Below are positions 19,440 through 33,100 of a DNA stretch of 64,000 nt, piece after piece. The stretch spans positions 1,180,501 to 1,244,500 of the forward strand of contig OZ020521.1 in the NCBI GenBank assembly GCA_963971425.1. Direction: 5' to 3'. The stretch comes from Bryoerythrophyllum caledonicum. Lineage: Eukaryota > Streptophyta > Bryopsida > Pottiales > Pottiaceae. A program made the position numbers and the translations under genes. The notes under the pieces were generated by a model. The model did not search any database. It saw nothing but the letters and a program-made list of their open reading frames with translations, and was not told where the DNA came from. Numbering within the stretch: the stretch's first letter is position 1; each line of letters begins with the position of its first letter.

Positions 19440-22400
19440 ACGTTTGTGGGTAGCTAGTGTTGGTTAGGGTAGAGCTCTAGCAAACTGAAGAACGGCACGG
19501 ATAGGTCAAGACGGGATATTGGGCGCCGCAGATTGGGTCTAGGCGGCAGTTTGGGCAATGCAGGCTAGGAGGGGGTAGATAAGGACAGGTGGGGCACTGC
19601 GGGATATGGTCGACCATTGGAAGGAGATTATAACATTCTAGAGTGGGGTGATTGAAGGTAAGAAGAGGAGCAGTCAGATTGTTGGTTGCGGCGCAATGGC
19701 CACTTTTGGTCGGGCTTCTTTGTTATGTTGTCGTAGTCTAGCAGTTCGTAATCTCAGAGCTAACCAAAATTAACCTTAAGCAAGCCCACCTAACCAGATC
19801 GTTTCTAGGGATTATTATCGTGTGTCAAACTTTCTAAATCTAAGGACAATTCATACTTAATACCTCAGAACATCCCGGACGATGGCTTCCGCAGTACCTC
19901 ATTGATCGGTAACAAGAAACCACAATTATTTAGTTTAAATCCTATTGAGCGTGAGAGTAGTTTTTTGGTAAGTTTTTACAGTGCCCAAAAAGTCACTGCC
20001 CTCCGTTCTTGCAGTCCAAAGGCCAGAATATCCACAACCTAACTCTATACCATAAAAGAGTTAAAAGGTTGTAGCTAGTTCACCGGCTTTCACAATCTAC
20101 CGGAAAATAGTCCCGGTAAACCGATCACACAAAGCCGAGTTCCAACTGCAACCACACTCAATGAATCAAACAAGGAAAATACAAGAATCACAACAGTCTA
20201 GTGCTAAGTAACTCACATAAGCAAGACAACTTTCCATGGGTATCAAGGGATCTCATCCACTATAAGGGTAGAATACCGGGAATACTCTAGACTCAGGCTT
20301 GGCCAAGATCTCACTCAGTGTACCAAGATTAGGGATGTCACCCCTCCTCCCCACCAATCCAAACACTTCCCACTTAAGGGATGCTATTATAAATAGCAGT
20401 GGGCTTCCCGGATCCCATCCGATAAGCAACTCTACCCGGTCCAACCGGTCTAGGGTTTGGAGTAGAACCCCGGATCTTATTTCCCCATCAAGCTTGGATA
20501 TTCTACTCCCTCCGGAAGCCTTAGCTCACATTCACCACATAATATTCAACAAGCCACAACCTTGTACATCCTAGCAAAGACCCACTAGGAGGTGTTAAGT
20601 AGTTATTTTACCCAAGTTGTAAATTAGTACAATAGGGTTAAGTACGTTCATTGGGGAGGTAGAGATATAGGTATTGAATAAAGATGTTACTATTGGAATT
20701 TGAACTCAATTTGGAGATGTAGCAAGGTGCAACATTACTATCACAAGTTTAATCCTCATATCATAAATCATATTTTCATCAATTCTCAAACCTAGTTATA
20801 ATGATCTCAGTCGTACTTCTTTGTCATGCATTTAATTCCTGGTCCTTTCTTGAGTCACGAGATATTCTTCCAATTGGTATTTTCCTGCAGTGTCCATACT
20901 ATGTGGCTTGTTCAGCACACCATGCCAATGGTAATCACTCTCATGCTTTGCTCACCAATTGTTATCTTCCTCAACAATGCTACTGCAGTTGGTGATACTT
21001 GATTGGTCTTTAAACTTATTGATTCACCGGTTTCTCTCAAACAGCATGGTCATCCATTTTATAATCCCAACAGATCTCGCAATATTTCCAATAATTCCAA
21101 GTCAATTAATTTCTTTTCAGGCATCAACACCTATTGGCAATTTCTTACATAATATATCCATGCACAGTTTTCAACTAACTACAATGACACTCCTGATTTG
21201 AATCCCCAATGGGTTGGTTTCACAGTCACTGTTTTTCCAATCCACAGTAACTCCAATTGTTTCTTCTTCCAATAATGGTTGTCTTCCATTTGGTTACACC
21301 ATCACGATGATGACATACATGACATGTCCAACTTGGTTTCAATCACAAAGTCGTAGGATTCCTCCAACTTTCTATTTTCTCCACTTCAATTAACTCCAAT
21401 CAGACCAACTCCCAATGGAGATTAGTTCACTTTCCAATTAGCCACATAACTAACTGGCTAACATACAACAATTGGCATGCATCACATCAATTTACCAATT
21501 GATATTAATTTACTCAAAACACACACAACTCTGTTCACAGTCTCCAAGTCCAACTAATCACTTACACTGTCAACACAAGTTCCAATGAGCCAAAAAGTTA
21601 TACAATCAACACATACAATTGCTCAAACTTCACAGCTTCCAAAATATACTTATTTTATTAATTATAGGTTTTTTTCCAATTCGTAATCACAAGTTTCAAC
21701 AAGTTTTCCAACCAGCGGTACAACATCAAACTAATCTCCACAGCACCAACTCAACAAAACTTCCTATCACCAGGAAGGAGCTCCAGCACTCTAGGCATGG
21801 AAAAACTAAATTCCAATCGGTACTTTCTCCAACCTTGTACTTCCTCACATGCACCCCACAGGTTCAAAGCTGACTTTTCATCTATCAATCGGGTCTAAGT
21901 CCTTAACTATGAGTCTGATTGGCTCCCAACTAACAACCGCTAGCTAGTTATCTTAGAAAGAGCCATCCTATTGGTAAATTGATACATTTAACTCAAAATT
22001 TCTACCAATTGGAAAAAAACTAACTATCTTACCACAGGGGGACTGTAAACCATAAAGTCTACACTTGCAAAACACCTAAGACTCACACAAGTCTCCATAT
22101 GATTCTAAATTCTTCCCGGGACGGTCTAACGACTAGTGCGTAGGTAGTTTAATCTAATTATCGCTTGAAATATATCTTTTATAACAAAACTTAAAGCTAT
22201 AATGCATTCATTTAAAGGTTTTTGGGTGAAACAATCTATATCTTTAAAGAATTGGGAATTTCAATGTTGACCCAAGATGAAAAGTGATTGCGACAAAGAG
22301 CCTTGCTCTTTGTCTTTCTTGTGTGTGTGCCCAATCTTTAACTAAGTCTTGCTAGGCTAATGGAACTTGTCCATTGTTATAGCTCATTCGTTCCTTCATT

Positions 22401-23440
22401 ATTTAGTTGATTATTAATTCATTAATTACCTCAAGCAATTAATGCTCCTTTCTTCAGTCACGTACGTCCAAGGCTAAACTTTTAAGCTCCAAGTGGCTCA
22501 TCAATCACACACATTAACTTAAACAATTCCATTTGTTAGAAATAAATTCAAAATAATTCTCTTTGAGTTCTATATTCTAACACATTCATTTTCAATCAAA
22601 TTTAATTCCTTCAATTAAATTTACCATTTAATACTCTTAAGCTTAAAGTAATTGCATTCTTCTAAAATAACTTTATTTTCTTGAATGCAATTAATTCCTT
22701 AAGATTAATCAATTCACTTCCACTAAAATAATTCTTATCTTATAATTTGATTATTGTTACAAGAATTCTTACTCACAAGTATATTTAATTTTTAAATAAG
22801 TTTTTTTTGAATGTCACTTACTCAATAAGTGCAATATTAAATCTTCTTAAATTGCTTAACAATTTAAGGTATTATAATCAATTAAATTTTCACTTTCTTA
22901 ATTATTAAGAATCACTTACACAAGTCACATGTGCAAAGTTTACTTAATCCATTAGAATCAATACAATTTACACAACACAATATATATTCACATAAATATT
23001 CTTACAACCATTGCAAGAATTACTAGCTCCAAGCTAGGACTCACAATTGCTTCATCAATGTGGTGAATTCAAAAATTAATTCCTACTCCACTTAAGCTAA
23101 AACTATGAAGAACCGTAGCTTTTAATTTAAAGGTTTTTCCCTTTCCTTCCACCCTTTCAAGTTTCGCTTAAACCCTTTCAACTAATAAAAATGTGTGACT
23201 ATTCTTTAAGTCCTTTTCCTTATTCCTTTCACACTAACTACTATTCATTTTGAGATATTTTAATATTTTTATTTATTTTTAAACTTGTACCTTAACTTTT
23301 ACTATCACTACTACTTTTAAAGTTATTTTGGCTTCTTTAAGCTATAATTTTGGGGAAAAATCTAATTTTGACATTTTGGCTCTACAGGGACTCAACTCCC
23401 TCCCTCTCTACTCACACAAGCTCAACAATGACTCTAGACA
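19440..23440. other. Unclassified repeat block; no credible gene
   Basis: 19440-20600 is rich in CCGGT words (ACCGGT, CCCGG), a signature also seen at 23660-25560, so both probably belong to one element. Between them, 20600-23400 is very AT-rich. Within 20780-22040 the words CCAAT, ATTGG and CAATTGG are strikingly frequent. No ORF above 100 codons has recognisable similarity. I see no retrotransposon polymerase motifs here. Confidence 0.4.
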
Positions 23441-23529
23441 CAAGCAATGAAAGCACGGCACAAGCAATGAAAGCATGATACAAGCAATGAAAGCACGACA
23501 CAAGCAATGAAAGCATGACACAAGCAAAG
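23441..23529. repeat. 20-bp minisatellite, 4.5 copies
   Basis: Units begin exactly at 23441, 23461, 23481, 23501 and (partial) 23521, with consensus CAAGCAATGAAAGCAYGRYA. The last position set alternates CACGGCA/CATGATA/CACGACA/CATGACA, a dimer-like pattern. Confidence 0.95.
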
Positions 23530-24186
23530 CAACAAAGAGAAGAGTACCTAAACCAAGAGCCCAAGGCTCCTTAAATACACAAAGGTCACTAGCTACCCTC
23601 CAAAATTAGATCCCCAAAAGGTGGGGAACGGCATCGAAATCCTAGAATTGAGGGTTGCCTAGTCATTGGCGGATTACCGGTTAGACCGGTAAACTGGAAG
23701 ACTCCCGGTCCGAGATCGATAAAACATTCTCTAACAAAAGTAGGTAGCCGGTGAAATCACTCACGTGGTAGTGATCGGGTGCACAATGGGGCCCCATCGA
23801 CATCACTACTCTCACCCTAGCGTTAATCTACCGCACCTAGCAACATCCTATCAACGGATAGGATAAATCCACAATTAACATATAACATAGGCTCGTCTAG
23901 AAACATCATCTGCAGGAGTGGGTTTATCTTCCGATAAATCCATGGAAAGATTCACTGGAAGATTAGGAGTATCCACGGATACATAGTCAAGAGAATCCAT
24001 GAGAAGGTTGGAAGTCTCAACCAGGAGGTCTATCGGTAGATTGGAAGTATCCACCGATAGATGAGAAGTCTCCACCGGATCAACAAGCATAGCTACCGGA
24101 GCCTCAATCAAAGAATCTATTTGTGAGAAAGAAAGATCAATCGGTACCATCCGGGGAGGTTTGACCAAGAAACCTCGTTACCTCTT

Positions 24187-25415
24187 TTAAACTTTCACAC
24201 CCCACTCCTTGGAAGATGAAGAATCCACTAGACTCATTGGAAACTCAGTGGGTGGATTATCATCTTCTGAAGAAAGGGAATTGGTATAGACAAACCTTTT
24301 CTTCTTCCGGATTGGACTCCGGTCTTGCATTGGTATGGTAGCACTTGTCTGTCTAGCAAGTAGCTTGGTTAGTGCCACCATAGTCTCTAGTGCCTTGACC
24401 TTTGTGTCAAGGTGCTCCTTCTGTGATGTCCAGAGATCTTTCTTCACCTTGGTCAACTGTTCCCAGTCTTTCCGAGCTGCAGCTAAAATGTCTTCGATGT
24501 TTTCTACTCTAAACACCTTCCGGAGAGCCCTCTGAAGACTCCTAGCCTCCAGAAGCTCCATCTCCATGTGTTGGATATCCCAAGTCACATCCTAGGAGAA
24601 CTTCGCTATGTTCTCTACCAATGTGAGATTCTTGGATGGCCGGGGTGGTGGTGGTGGTTTTTTCCGATGAGACCACGATGACCTACCCTCGTACGGGAGT
24701 GCTTGAGATGATGAGGCCTCCCGTGGGATTGCCGCTAACGCCAACCGTAGCTCAATGTGTTGGAGAAAGGCCCAGAGAGCATGGTCCTAGGGAGCCATCT
24801 CTTGTCTCCAAACTCTCTTATCTTTCGGTTCTAGACAGTTATAATAGTCATGCAAGTGCATGAGGTATGAAGTCAAGAAGGTCTTGGGACATCTACCTTG
24901 TCTAATTGCCCGGGGTTGTGGCGAAATTGCTTCTTCCAACAAAAACCCCTAATCCAAGAATGATTCCTCGAAGAATGCTTATATGTAGGTGGTGGCCAGC
25001 CGCACTCTAATTCTTTCACGTCGGTTGGGGTGGAAGATTGGAACCACCTCCTCAACCGATTGTTTGTGAATTGATCACTCCGATAGCCCTCTGATACATC
25101 GTAGGAGCTTGATAGGTGTTTATCCAACAACTCCCGGTTGACCCCGAGTGTCCATCCCTCCTCTTGATGAAAGGAATACACCTCACGCCATACTTTCGTG
25201 GTCCATGTCCGGGGATTAGCCCGATAGACTCCCCAGGGTGTCCCGAGAGGTAGCAATTCTGCAGCCGCATATCCATTCTAGAAGACCCACGGTTTCTTGT
25301 ATAATCTCATGCAACCCATCCGGGTGAGGTCTTCCTCGAATTCTCCTCCTTGCTCCGTCCCCTCCCACTTGTTAGGATCAATCTTGGAAAGCGTCAATGT
25401 CCCCAGCGGAGTCAT
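24187..25415 (-). pseudogene. Transposon-associated protein, paralogue of 41310-42395
   Basis: The likely start is the ATG at 25415 (MTPLGTLTLSKIDP). FEEDLTRMGCMRLYKKPWVF aligns with LKEDLLRMGCLSLLDFCWSF of the 41.3 kb protein, and TTKVWREVYSFHQEEGWTLG aligns with TTGRWQEVYDFPRQGAGFTS. The 3' part (24187-24588) encodes a heptad-rich coiled coil (VENIEDILAAARKDWEQLTK) and ends in an acidic Ser-rich tail. The copy is broken. Both copies lie in repeat blocks and have a purine-rich minisatellite upstream, so this is probably a mobile-element protein of unknown class. If it is an LTR-kin element, only its non-pol part is visible. Confidence 0.55.
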
Positions 25416-26189
25416 ATTGTCTGGAATAGACTAACTCCGGGGTGTGCTTGTACTTCCACCAATCATCCTACCAACTTATCACAATTTCCGGTCCGGCCCG
25501 GAAAACACAATTATACCGGGCAACCGGTGTACTTTCTCCGGAACACTTTTCTAGATTAATGTGGATGTAGGCATCTCACGTATCGAGAACCACAACTAAC
25601 AAAACAACATGACAATTAACCACTTCAAGCAAAAGAAATGACTTAGGAAAATAAGAATTTATAAAAGGGGTTTCCCAGGTGACCGGAGAGATCGGAAAAA
25701 AGATAGAAAATTTAGGCAAGATCTAGAAAAAAGGGAAGAATAGAAAAAACATAAAAGAAGACCCGCCACAAGGCAAGGATAATGGAAAACAAATGATGGG
25801 AAAAACGTAGACGCACATGTAAGAAGAATTCAAGATCTAGGACATATGGGGTCTAAGTAGAGTTTACCGGGAGACTTTTCCCTAGATCAGAAAGAAGGCA
25901 ACCAGAATTCACTCCAGGTGAAGGAAAATGAGAAGAGATCTAACAAACGAGGAAGTTGTACAAACAAGAAAAACTCATCAATTGGCAAGAATCACCATGT
26001 TCACGACTCTTGCCACCTCCTTGTTGCACCCGCAACCTCCTTGAAATCATGGTTTAGTCTCTGAATCTTCTAGCCGCGGTTGTGAATCTGCTTGCACCGC
26101 CTCCACGCCTAGTAATCTCCACCTTGTTATGTCTAAAACCTCCTTCACCACAATCTCCCACCAACCCTAGTATTCAACTTCCAAACCCT

Positions 26190-26575
26190 AGGTGGTTGCA
26201 ACTTTCCTTCCACTTTTTTCCACAAACCTTCCTCTTCTTCTTTCTTCTTCTTTGTGTTCTGCTCCTCGCCCTCGTGTCTTCATGGTCTTCGTCCTCTCGC
26301 CTATTGTTCCTCGCCCTCGGGTCTTTGTGATCTTCCTCCTCTTGCATGTGTTCCTCGCCCTCGTGTCTTCGTGGTCTTCGTGGTCTTTGTGGTCTTCCTC
26401 CTCTCGCCTATGTTCTTGGCCCTCCTGTCTTCGTAGTCTTCCTCCTCTCGCCTGTTGTTCCTCGCCCTCGTGTCTTCGTGATCTTCCTCCTCTTGCATGT
26501 GTTCCTCGCCCTCGTGTCTTCGTGGTCTTCGTGGTCTTCCTCCTCTCGCCTTTGTTCCTCGCCCTCGTGTGCCGA
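26190..26575. repeat. Minisatellite with GTCTTCGTGGTCTTC/CTCGCC words
   Basis: Irregular units combine TCCTCGCCCTCGTGTCTTCG, TGGTCTTCG and TCCTCCTCTCGCCT, in blocks of ~50-75 bp. The minus strand reads as Glu/Asp/His/Arg-rich in one frame and Arg/Gly-rich in another, as expected for a minisatellite. It lies upstream of the 25415 start, and a similar purine-rich array (40540-41260) lies upstream of the paralogue at 41310. Confidence 0.85.
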
Positions 26576-26639
26576 TACTCAGGCAAGCCTATACCCAAGC
26601 AGGCATATACCTGGGTGATACACGTACCCGGCTAATATC

Positions 26640-27964
26640 CAGATTCTACTTGGGTACTAGGGGACGTATAATTAATTTTTAATTTTTAAAATTTCTATTT
26701 TTAATATATATGTATATATATAATATTAAATTCTTATCTTTCCAAATAAGAATTTAAGTTTCCAACAATACCTAATCAAAAAAAGGGACCTAAACAATTA
26801 GAAAGAAAAACTACAATTAATCTATCCATCTAAGGAAAGCTTTGACTAGTTAATTTAGCCCAAGTGGTGATTGAGATCCTTTTTCCCGGAGATCCTTCCC
26901 GGGCATTCTTTTTAGGTTTTACTGGGCATAAACTTGGTGGTTTTAAGGCCACGTTTTATCACCACTATAACACTAATCAACTAGTTAAGCATTCACCTAC
27001 TTTCACTAATTATTATACAATCTACTTCTACGTAATACTAACTACTTTGCCGGTTATCTAAACTAAAAATCACAATTTTAGCTAACTTTTTTGGTAGGGG
27101 CAACTAAATGGGAGTCTCAGACTTCCACATATGTGTGCGTCCCCTTGTTTGTATGTGGCTGCTCTTGTGTGCTGCCCAACTCCTCGCTATGTTGTCGTTC
27201 CTTGTTGTACTGGCGTGTTGTTCTTTTCTTGATGCTACTCTTCACTTATGGCGTGATTGTTCTTTGTTTTGTTTTGCCTTGTGTTTATCTTCTTATATTG
27301 TTTTTTTCTTGTTGTTTACCCTTGTTATTGCCCCATCATGCTCGTCTTTTGTTGTTCTTCTCTTTCTGATGCCTTGGCTTGCGTCTTCTTTTTTAGTAGA
27401 GTACGCCTTTCACGCCCTTGGTCTGCAATGTGGTCTTCTTACATGCAGCGGTTGATCTTCTTAGGATATGCCTATTACGGAGGCAAGGTCGGGGTCAAGG
27501 TCCTTACCGGCTGTGTTGCTCGCTTTGCTGTGTGATATGGCATTGTAGGTTAGAGCTTTCGGCCCGTCCTTGTGCACCATAAGGTTGATGGTTTTGATGT
27601 ATCATGCAAAGATTATGTGCTCAAGCTTCAACAATAGATATATATCCTTATGTATTCTTCTTCGAGCTTCGTGTCCACCTTTGCTCCGAGGTTACGGGAC
27701 GGGGGTTGTCGGGTACTGATTGTTGTGAACTTCGGTTCCAAGCATCATAACATGTACAAGTTTCAACATCTGGTGTGCTCTTCACACCTTCTTAGTACTC
27801 ACATGTTGCTCTAGGTTGGTATTTTCTTTTGTTTCACAAGTGTATGTAGAGTTGAGGCATATACATGCAAGTACAGAATTAGAGTAGAAGCTTGGATGCA
27901 GACACTTACAATTGTTCTTGGTTTTGTGTAGTTCCTTAGGTTGGTCATTTTCATCCAAGTATTG
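26640..27964. other. Non-coding stretch
   Basis: AT-rich to ~27090. Then 27090-27540 is pyrimidine-rich, with overlapping Leu/Cys/Phe-rich frames in all three phases. That is a composition effect rather than a gene. I see nothing else recognisable up to the tandem repeats at 27965. Confidence 0.4.
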
Positions 27965-28500
27965 TCCAGTAGTGTTGGTGTGGCAAGTACGTTGATGACG
28001 TGGATAGGGCCTTAGTAATTCTGTAGTAATACATTCAAGAATAACTAATCAATAATTGTACAATAAGTTACTCATGTAGTAATATAATTTATGACTAAAA
28101 ATGAACTCATGGATATTTTTACATAAGTGTTGACATGGATCAATGCCTATTTACGTCCAGTAGCGTTGATGTATCAAGTATGTGGATGACGTAGATTGTG
28201 CCTTAGTAAGTCTCTAGTGATACATTTGAGAATAACTAATCAATAACTATAAAATAACTCGTTTAGTAATATAATTTACGACTAAAAAATAACTTGTAGA
28301 TATTTTTACATAATTAATGACGTGGATGGCTGCCTATTTAGGTCCGGTGGTACTGATGTGGCGAGTATGTTGGTGACATGGATTATGCCTTAGTAATTTT
28401 GTAGTAATACATTCAAGAATAACTACTGTATAATTGTAAAATAAATCAAGCAGTAATTTAATTTATGACTAAAAAATAACTCATGGATTTTGCCTTAGTA
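27965..28500. repeat. ~190-bp tandem repeat, about 2.8 copies
   Basis: Copies start at 27965, 28156 and 28343 with TCCAGTAG(T/C)GTTG-like words. Each contains GACGTGGAT, GCCTTAGTAA, AATACATTCAAGAATAACTA and GTAATATAATTTATGACTAAAAA in the same order. It forms the left part of a 2.1-kb segment rich in the heptamer AATAACT. Confidence 0.85.
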
Positions 28501-30149
28501 ATTTATTTGTACTTAATTGGGTGGTGGAGAGTGGATGAAATTGGAGTTGTGGATGAAAACTAAGTTAGGGTTATGGCGGCTAAGGTTTGGAGGGGATGAG
28601 GGCAAACGCCCTCATTCTCTCACTCTCTCTTGTTGTGGGGTGTGTGTGTAGTAGAAAGAGAGCTAGAAGGTGGAAGTGTAGAGTTGTTAGAGTGGCTAAA
28701 CCGGTTGTTAGGGTTAGGAGAGTGCACACCAAGTACTTTGTGAAGGTTTTGTGAAGTATTGACACTCTTTTAAAATCGTAATGTGTGTTTGGAGGCAAGG
28801 CGGAGCGTATGGACATGAGATCTTGTTCTTAGAGAGTGGTTTTGTCTAGGAGACCTTCCGAGTTGAGTAGATCGGGCCTCATTTCAATAGGTCCAATCTA
28901 GATCTAGTCAATCTACCCGCCTCTGATCCATTTTTGAGCATTTTTGAGGCCCCCATTTTTTGAAAAGAAGATCACAAGGAACAACTCGAATCTTGGTCCA
29001 GTGAGCGCCACTTCCATAAAATTCTATAAATTATATCAATTGCCATTTTGTAGTTGTTTTTGAGTAAGTATATGGATATTGTGTAGTGATTATTTTGTCA
29101 TTTCAAAGGAATACACTTGTGCTTTGTTCAGTCATTTTGTAGTTATATCATAGACATTCTGTAGTTGTTTTGAGTAAGTATATAGTAATTTTTAGTAATG
29201 CAACTGAATGGATTGTTTAATTACAATTGTGTTTGGTGACGTGGCAGTATCATGTGGGAGATTTAGTGATATTTTAGAATATCCAACTGCTGAAGCTCAG
29301 CCATGACTGAGGGTTGGTTTTTGATTAGGCATGTATTTTTGGCATTGGTAGGGATTTTGGTACAATGTTCTAGCTCGGAATTTGGAGCATTTTGTTGAAT
29401 AAGACAATATATCACTATTTATTTAGTAACTATCGTACTTGTAAACTAATCACTATGCATGTATGGGTTTTGGGGATCATATTGTGTATATAATCCCTAT
29501 ATATAGATATTTAATAAATAACAAATTCACTTCAGAATAACTCCTTAATCAATATAAAATCACTAGAAGGTTACTATGTAATTACTAGATAATTATTCTA
29601 GAATCACTTATTTGGTTATTAATAACTAGGTCTTAATAACTCAACAATAACGACAAAAATAGGTTATAAATGGCTATGGTAACATTGCAAAATAACTACG
29701 AAATAACTATATAGTGTGCTTATAGATTTCATCCAATCAAACGTCTCCAAGTAATAGCAAGTGGATCCTAGAAGAAGTGACACGTAAGCTGTCATATATG
29801 ATTACACATTATCAAGGGAAACATGCCATCATCCACGTCAACTGCCACCTAAAATTCCACTTCATCGTAAAATCCATGTTAATATCCACCTCAAATTGCA
29901 CGTAACACTCAAATTGACGTCATCAGCCTCCTCATCATTCCCCCATGATGACATTCCATGTTGGTAGATGGATGGGAAATCCAGGTGGCAAAAAAGAATA
30001 ACTTCAGAAATCAATAACTGACAACAATAACTAAACTCGTTTAATAAATTTCTTTAGTTATTCTTTAGTTTTTCCTCTTTCTTTAGTTACTGATTGCCCA
30101 TATATAATTGGACAAAGATTCAAACCTCTAATTATTTATCCTTAGATTT
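28501..30149. other. AATAACT-rich segment, no gene
   Basis: AATAACT occurs repeatedly at 29530-29710 and 29995-30045, as it does in the tandem repeats at 28040-28480. A reverse-complement form (AGTTATT) follows at ~30055. Clustered short words at both ends of a segment are typical of subterminal transposase-binding sites. I found no terminal repeats or transposase. Confidence 0.45.
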
Positions 30150-33100
30150 CTAGTAGTGGCAGGGGGAGCTCTCAACAAGGCCAACCACTTTTTATTGCCC
30201 CTAATCCTTAATTCTGAGACTAAATCCCTCCTCCCCTCACCAAAAATTTGTGAGCTGACTCAGACATGTTCAAGACCTCCCTTCCCAAAAAAAATAAAAA
30301 TACAATTACAAATATCAATGTCTGTATGGAGTAGTACTCAGGGCCAGTTTACACTAAGGTGAAGAAGTGCACCGGTTGGTCAAGAAGGCATGCCCAAAAC
30401 TTGGTTATTTGAGGCAAGGGAGTTCTCAGGAGGCCATGTTTCTTGTACGAGGCTTTGAGCTCGCCCAAGAAACTTGACCTCCGGAGAACCTCCCCTCCAA
30501 AAAGTGTCGCCACATTGGCAGCCAATGGCCATGTCATTTTTTCATCCATGCACAAAGTTCTCCACGGGAGGACTCTTGGCCGTAGTGTAAACCCCCATCG
30601 GAGAAGAGCATTACTTTTGGCCAAGGTCGCTCGGCCTTAAAGGGTTAACCCCTAAAGATCCATTTAACCGCGGGGGACATTTTTCATTATGGGCAGGTTC
30701 CTAAAATTTGAAAATGAATCCCCTTTTTTTTAATTGTTATACTAGATTGTCCTTGATAAGATCTTTGTGGAGGGTGTTTTAATTATTTTGGAATTCATGG
30801 TTTGAAAGTTAGTACCACTTAAAGTTAGAAATGGGGACTTTGGGCAGCTCCAAATTTTTGCTAGATGTTTCTATTGAAATTGAGATTTTTCTTACTTGTA
30901 GAGAATATTACCTTCTTTGAAGATGTCAGAAAAAATTCTTGTCTTTAGTATCAAAAACATTTTAACTCAAGTCAAACAATTTTACACATTTCATACAATC
31001 AGGGAGAAAAACTTCATATTTTCTACATAAAACCTAGAGATCTTCATGTTTTTCACTTTTTTTATTATTTCAACAACAATATGTGGTGGAAAGCTACTTA
31101 TTGACCGTTTGGATTATCATTTCAAAAACATATTGAGTTCACAAGAGAATAATATGTGAATTGGCCATTTTTGAACCTCTACTCCTTGCACACTTGTTTT
31201 GAATGTGCTACACCCCTTCTCTACCTCTGGAAATTGGTGTATAGGGAACTAACATCATGTTCAACACAATGGTAAAAGATTTAGAGCTTGTATAGTGCAA
31301 AAATTTGATACCAAATGAAGTCAAAGTCTGCTAATTCACTCAAGATAGGAAACAAAATGAACCATTTTTAGACTTCAACCACTATTATCTTTCAATCCGT
31401 GACGTCAAAGTTTTTGAAAGCTTGTGTGTATGTTACTTAAAAGGTCGTTATTGAGATCCTACGATCAAAACTATAAATATAAGGTTTTCTTTCCTTCCTC
31501 ACTCATTGCACCCTAGAATCAACAATTATGAAGTGTTTTTGGTGTGAAATTGTCATGGTCCTTTGGGGGTTAACCCCTAAAGTCGAAAGCCCTCAAAACT
31601 GCCAAAAACCCTCAAAACTGGCCTCTTTCAATGCAAGGTGAAGATTTTTAACTTTTGACAAATTTTCGAGTATGTAACCGTAAGATCTAGTACCAAACTT
31701 GTACATGTACATGCATACCGAATCTTAGATTCAAATTCTTCTCCATTTGGGAGATCATAATGTTCAAAGTTGAAAAAAAAGATTTTTTCCTTGCTGTAGA
31801 ATGGAAAACTAATGTTTTGGGGGCCAAAAAAACCAATTTTGAAAGGAAATTTGACATGAGGCTCTTCAAATTCTTGTTCCTATGTGAGTAAGGAATATGT
31901 CCATATATTTTTTACCCTCATAGGACCTATAAAACCTAAAGAAATGCTTCATTTTTCACATGGAGGTATGCTGAAATACAAATACAAATGCCCATTTTCA
32001 ACAATTAAAAAGGCATGTAAAAAATTATCCGATTGAAAATCCAAACGGTGAGATCATGCTTTACTACCTCTTTTACATGTACGAAAAACAAAATTCGAAA
32101 AAAAATAAAATCTCAATTTTTGGTGAATTTTTGAAGTTACTGCGATCTAATTGATTTTGGGCAGATTTTGAGAATAATTGAGCATATACCGCAGTTCTGG
32201 GCAGATTTCAGCATGCCCTAACAGTGTTTTCAAACTTTGACCGTGAATATCTCCTAAAGTATGAGGAATTTTGAAGCATGAATGGTGTCATTTTAAAGGT
32301 CTGGGAAAACTCTACAATCTGCAGCGGTAATAACTTCATACGATCTAAATTTAGTAACTGAGAGCCTGACCAGAGTCAGATCGACCACATTCTGGTCGAT
32401 TTCGACTTTAGGGGTTAAGAATGCATACATCAATTTTCCTCCACACAAGCGTCGACAGTATTTGCATGTCACAAGAGCTCATTGTGTGCCGTAAGTCATA
32501 AGGACCACATAAGGACCATATGAAGAGGATGAGTCGGCTTGAGAAAGGCATGGGGAAGTACCCTCACCGCTCTTTGTTACATTTAGACCACTAATGAATT
32601 TTATTGGTGCAGGAAAAGGGTTCTTTCTGTAGACCCTCTCTGGGTCTTCTCTTTCCTCTTCTGGAAGGAGTTTCAGGAAAGCTTCGTGGGCCGCATCTCA
32701 AGATCAGGCCATGCAAGAAAAGGCCAATCGCAGAGAGCGATAGACCAATCACACCCAGTTCCATTCATGGATTCCTGCAAAGCCATGTGCACGTTGGAAT
32801 CCCGCGACCATGAGGGGCACACTACTCTGTCCTCTTCCGTTAGGCTGACCACGAATGCTGGGCTTTCTGCCACATTTGGCTGGCCCATATTCCCACACCA
32901 TCACTAGCAGGGTAGGACCTTCATCTGCTGCAGGTGCTTGGTAGGTAGGAACCCAGGAGTCCGACACGGATTTCTTTCATCATGGTACCGCATGGCACAA
33001 CAAGGGGGTGCAGCCAAAACCTGGCCCCTATTTTTATGTTGGAGGTGGGGCCTATTTAGACCAAGGTGGGGCCTTCAACGGTAATTTGGGATCATAGGCC

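Noticed and set aside
26188-26598. 136-codon Arg/Glu-rich minus-strand frame as a gene
   Set aside because: It is the translation of a minisatellite, with overlapping open frames in other phases.
27091-27535. Leu/Cys/Phe-rich frames as small membrane proteins
   Set aside because: Three overlapping phases are open at once in a pyrimidine-rich stretch, with no other gene signal.
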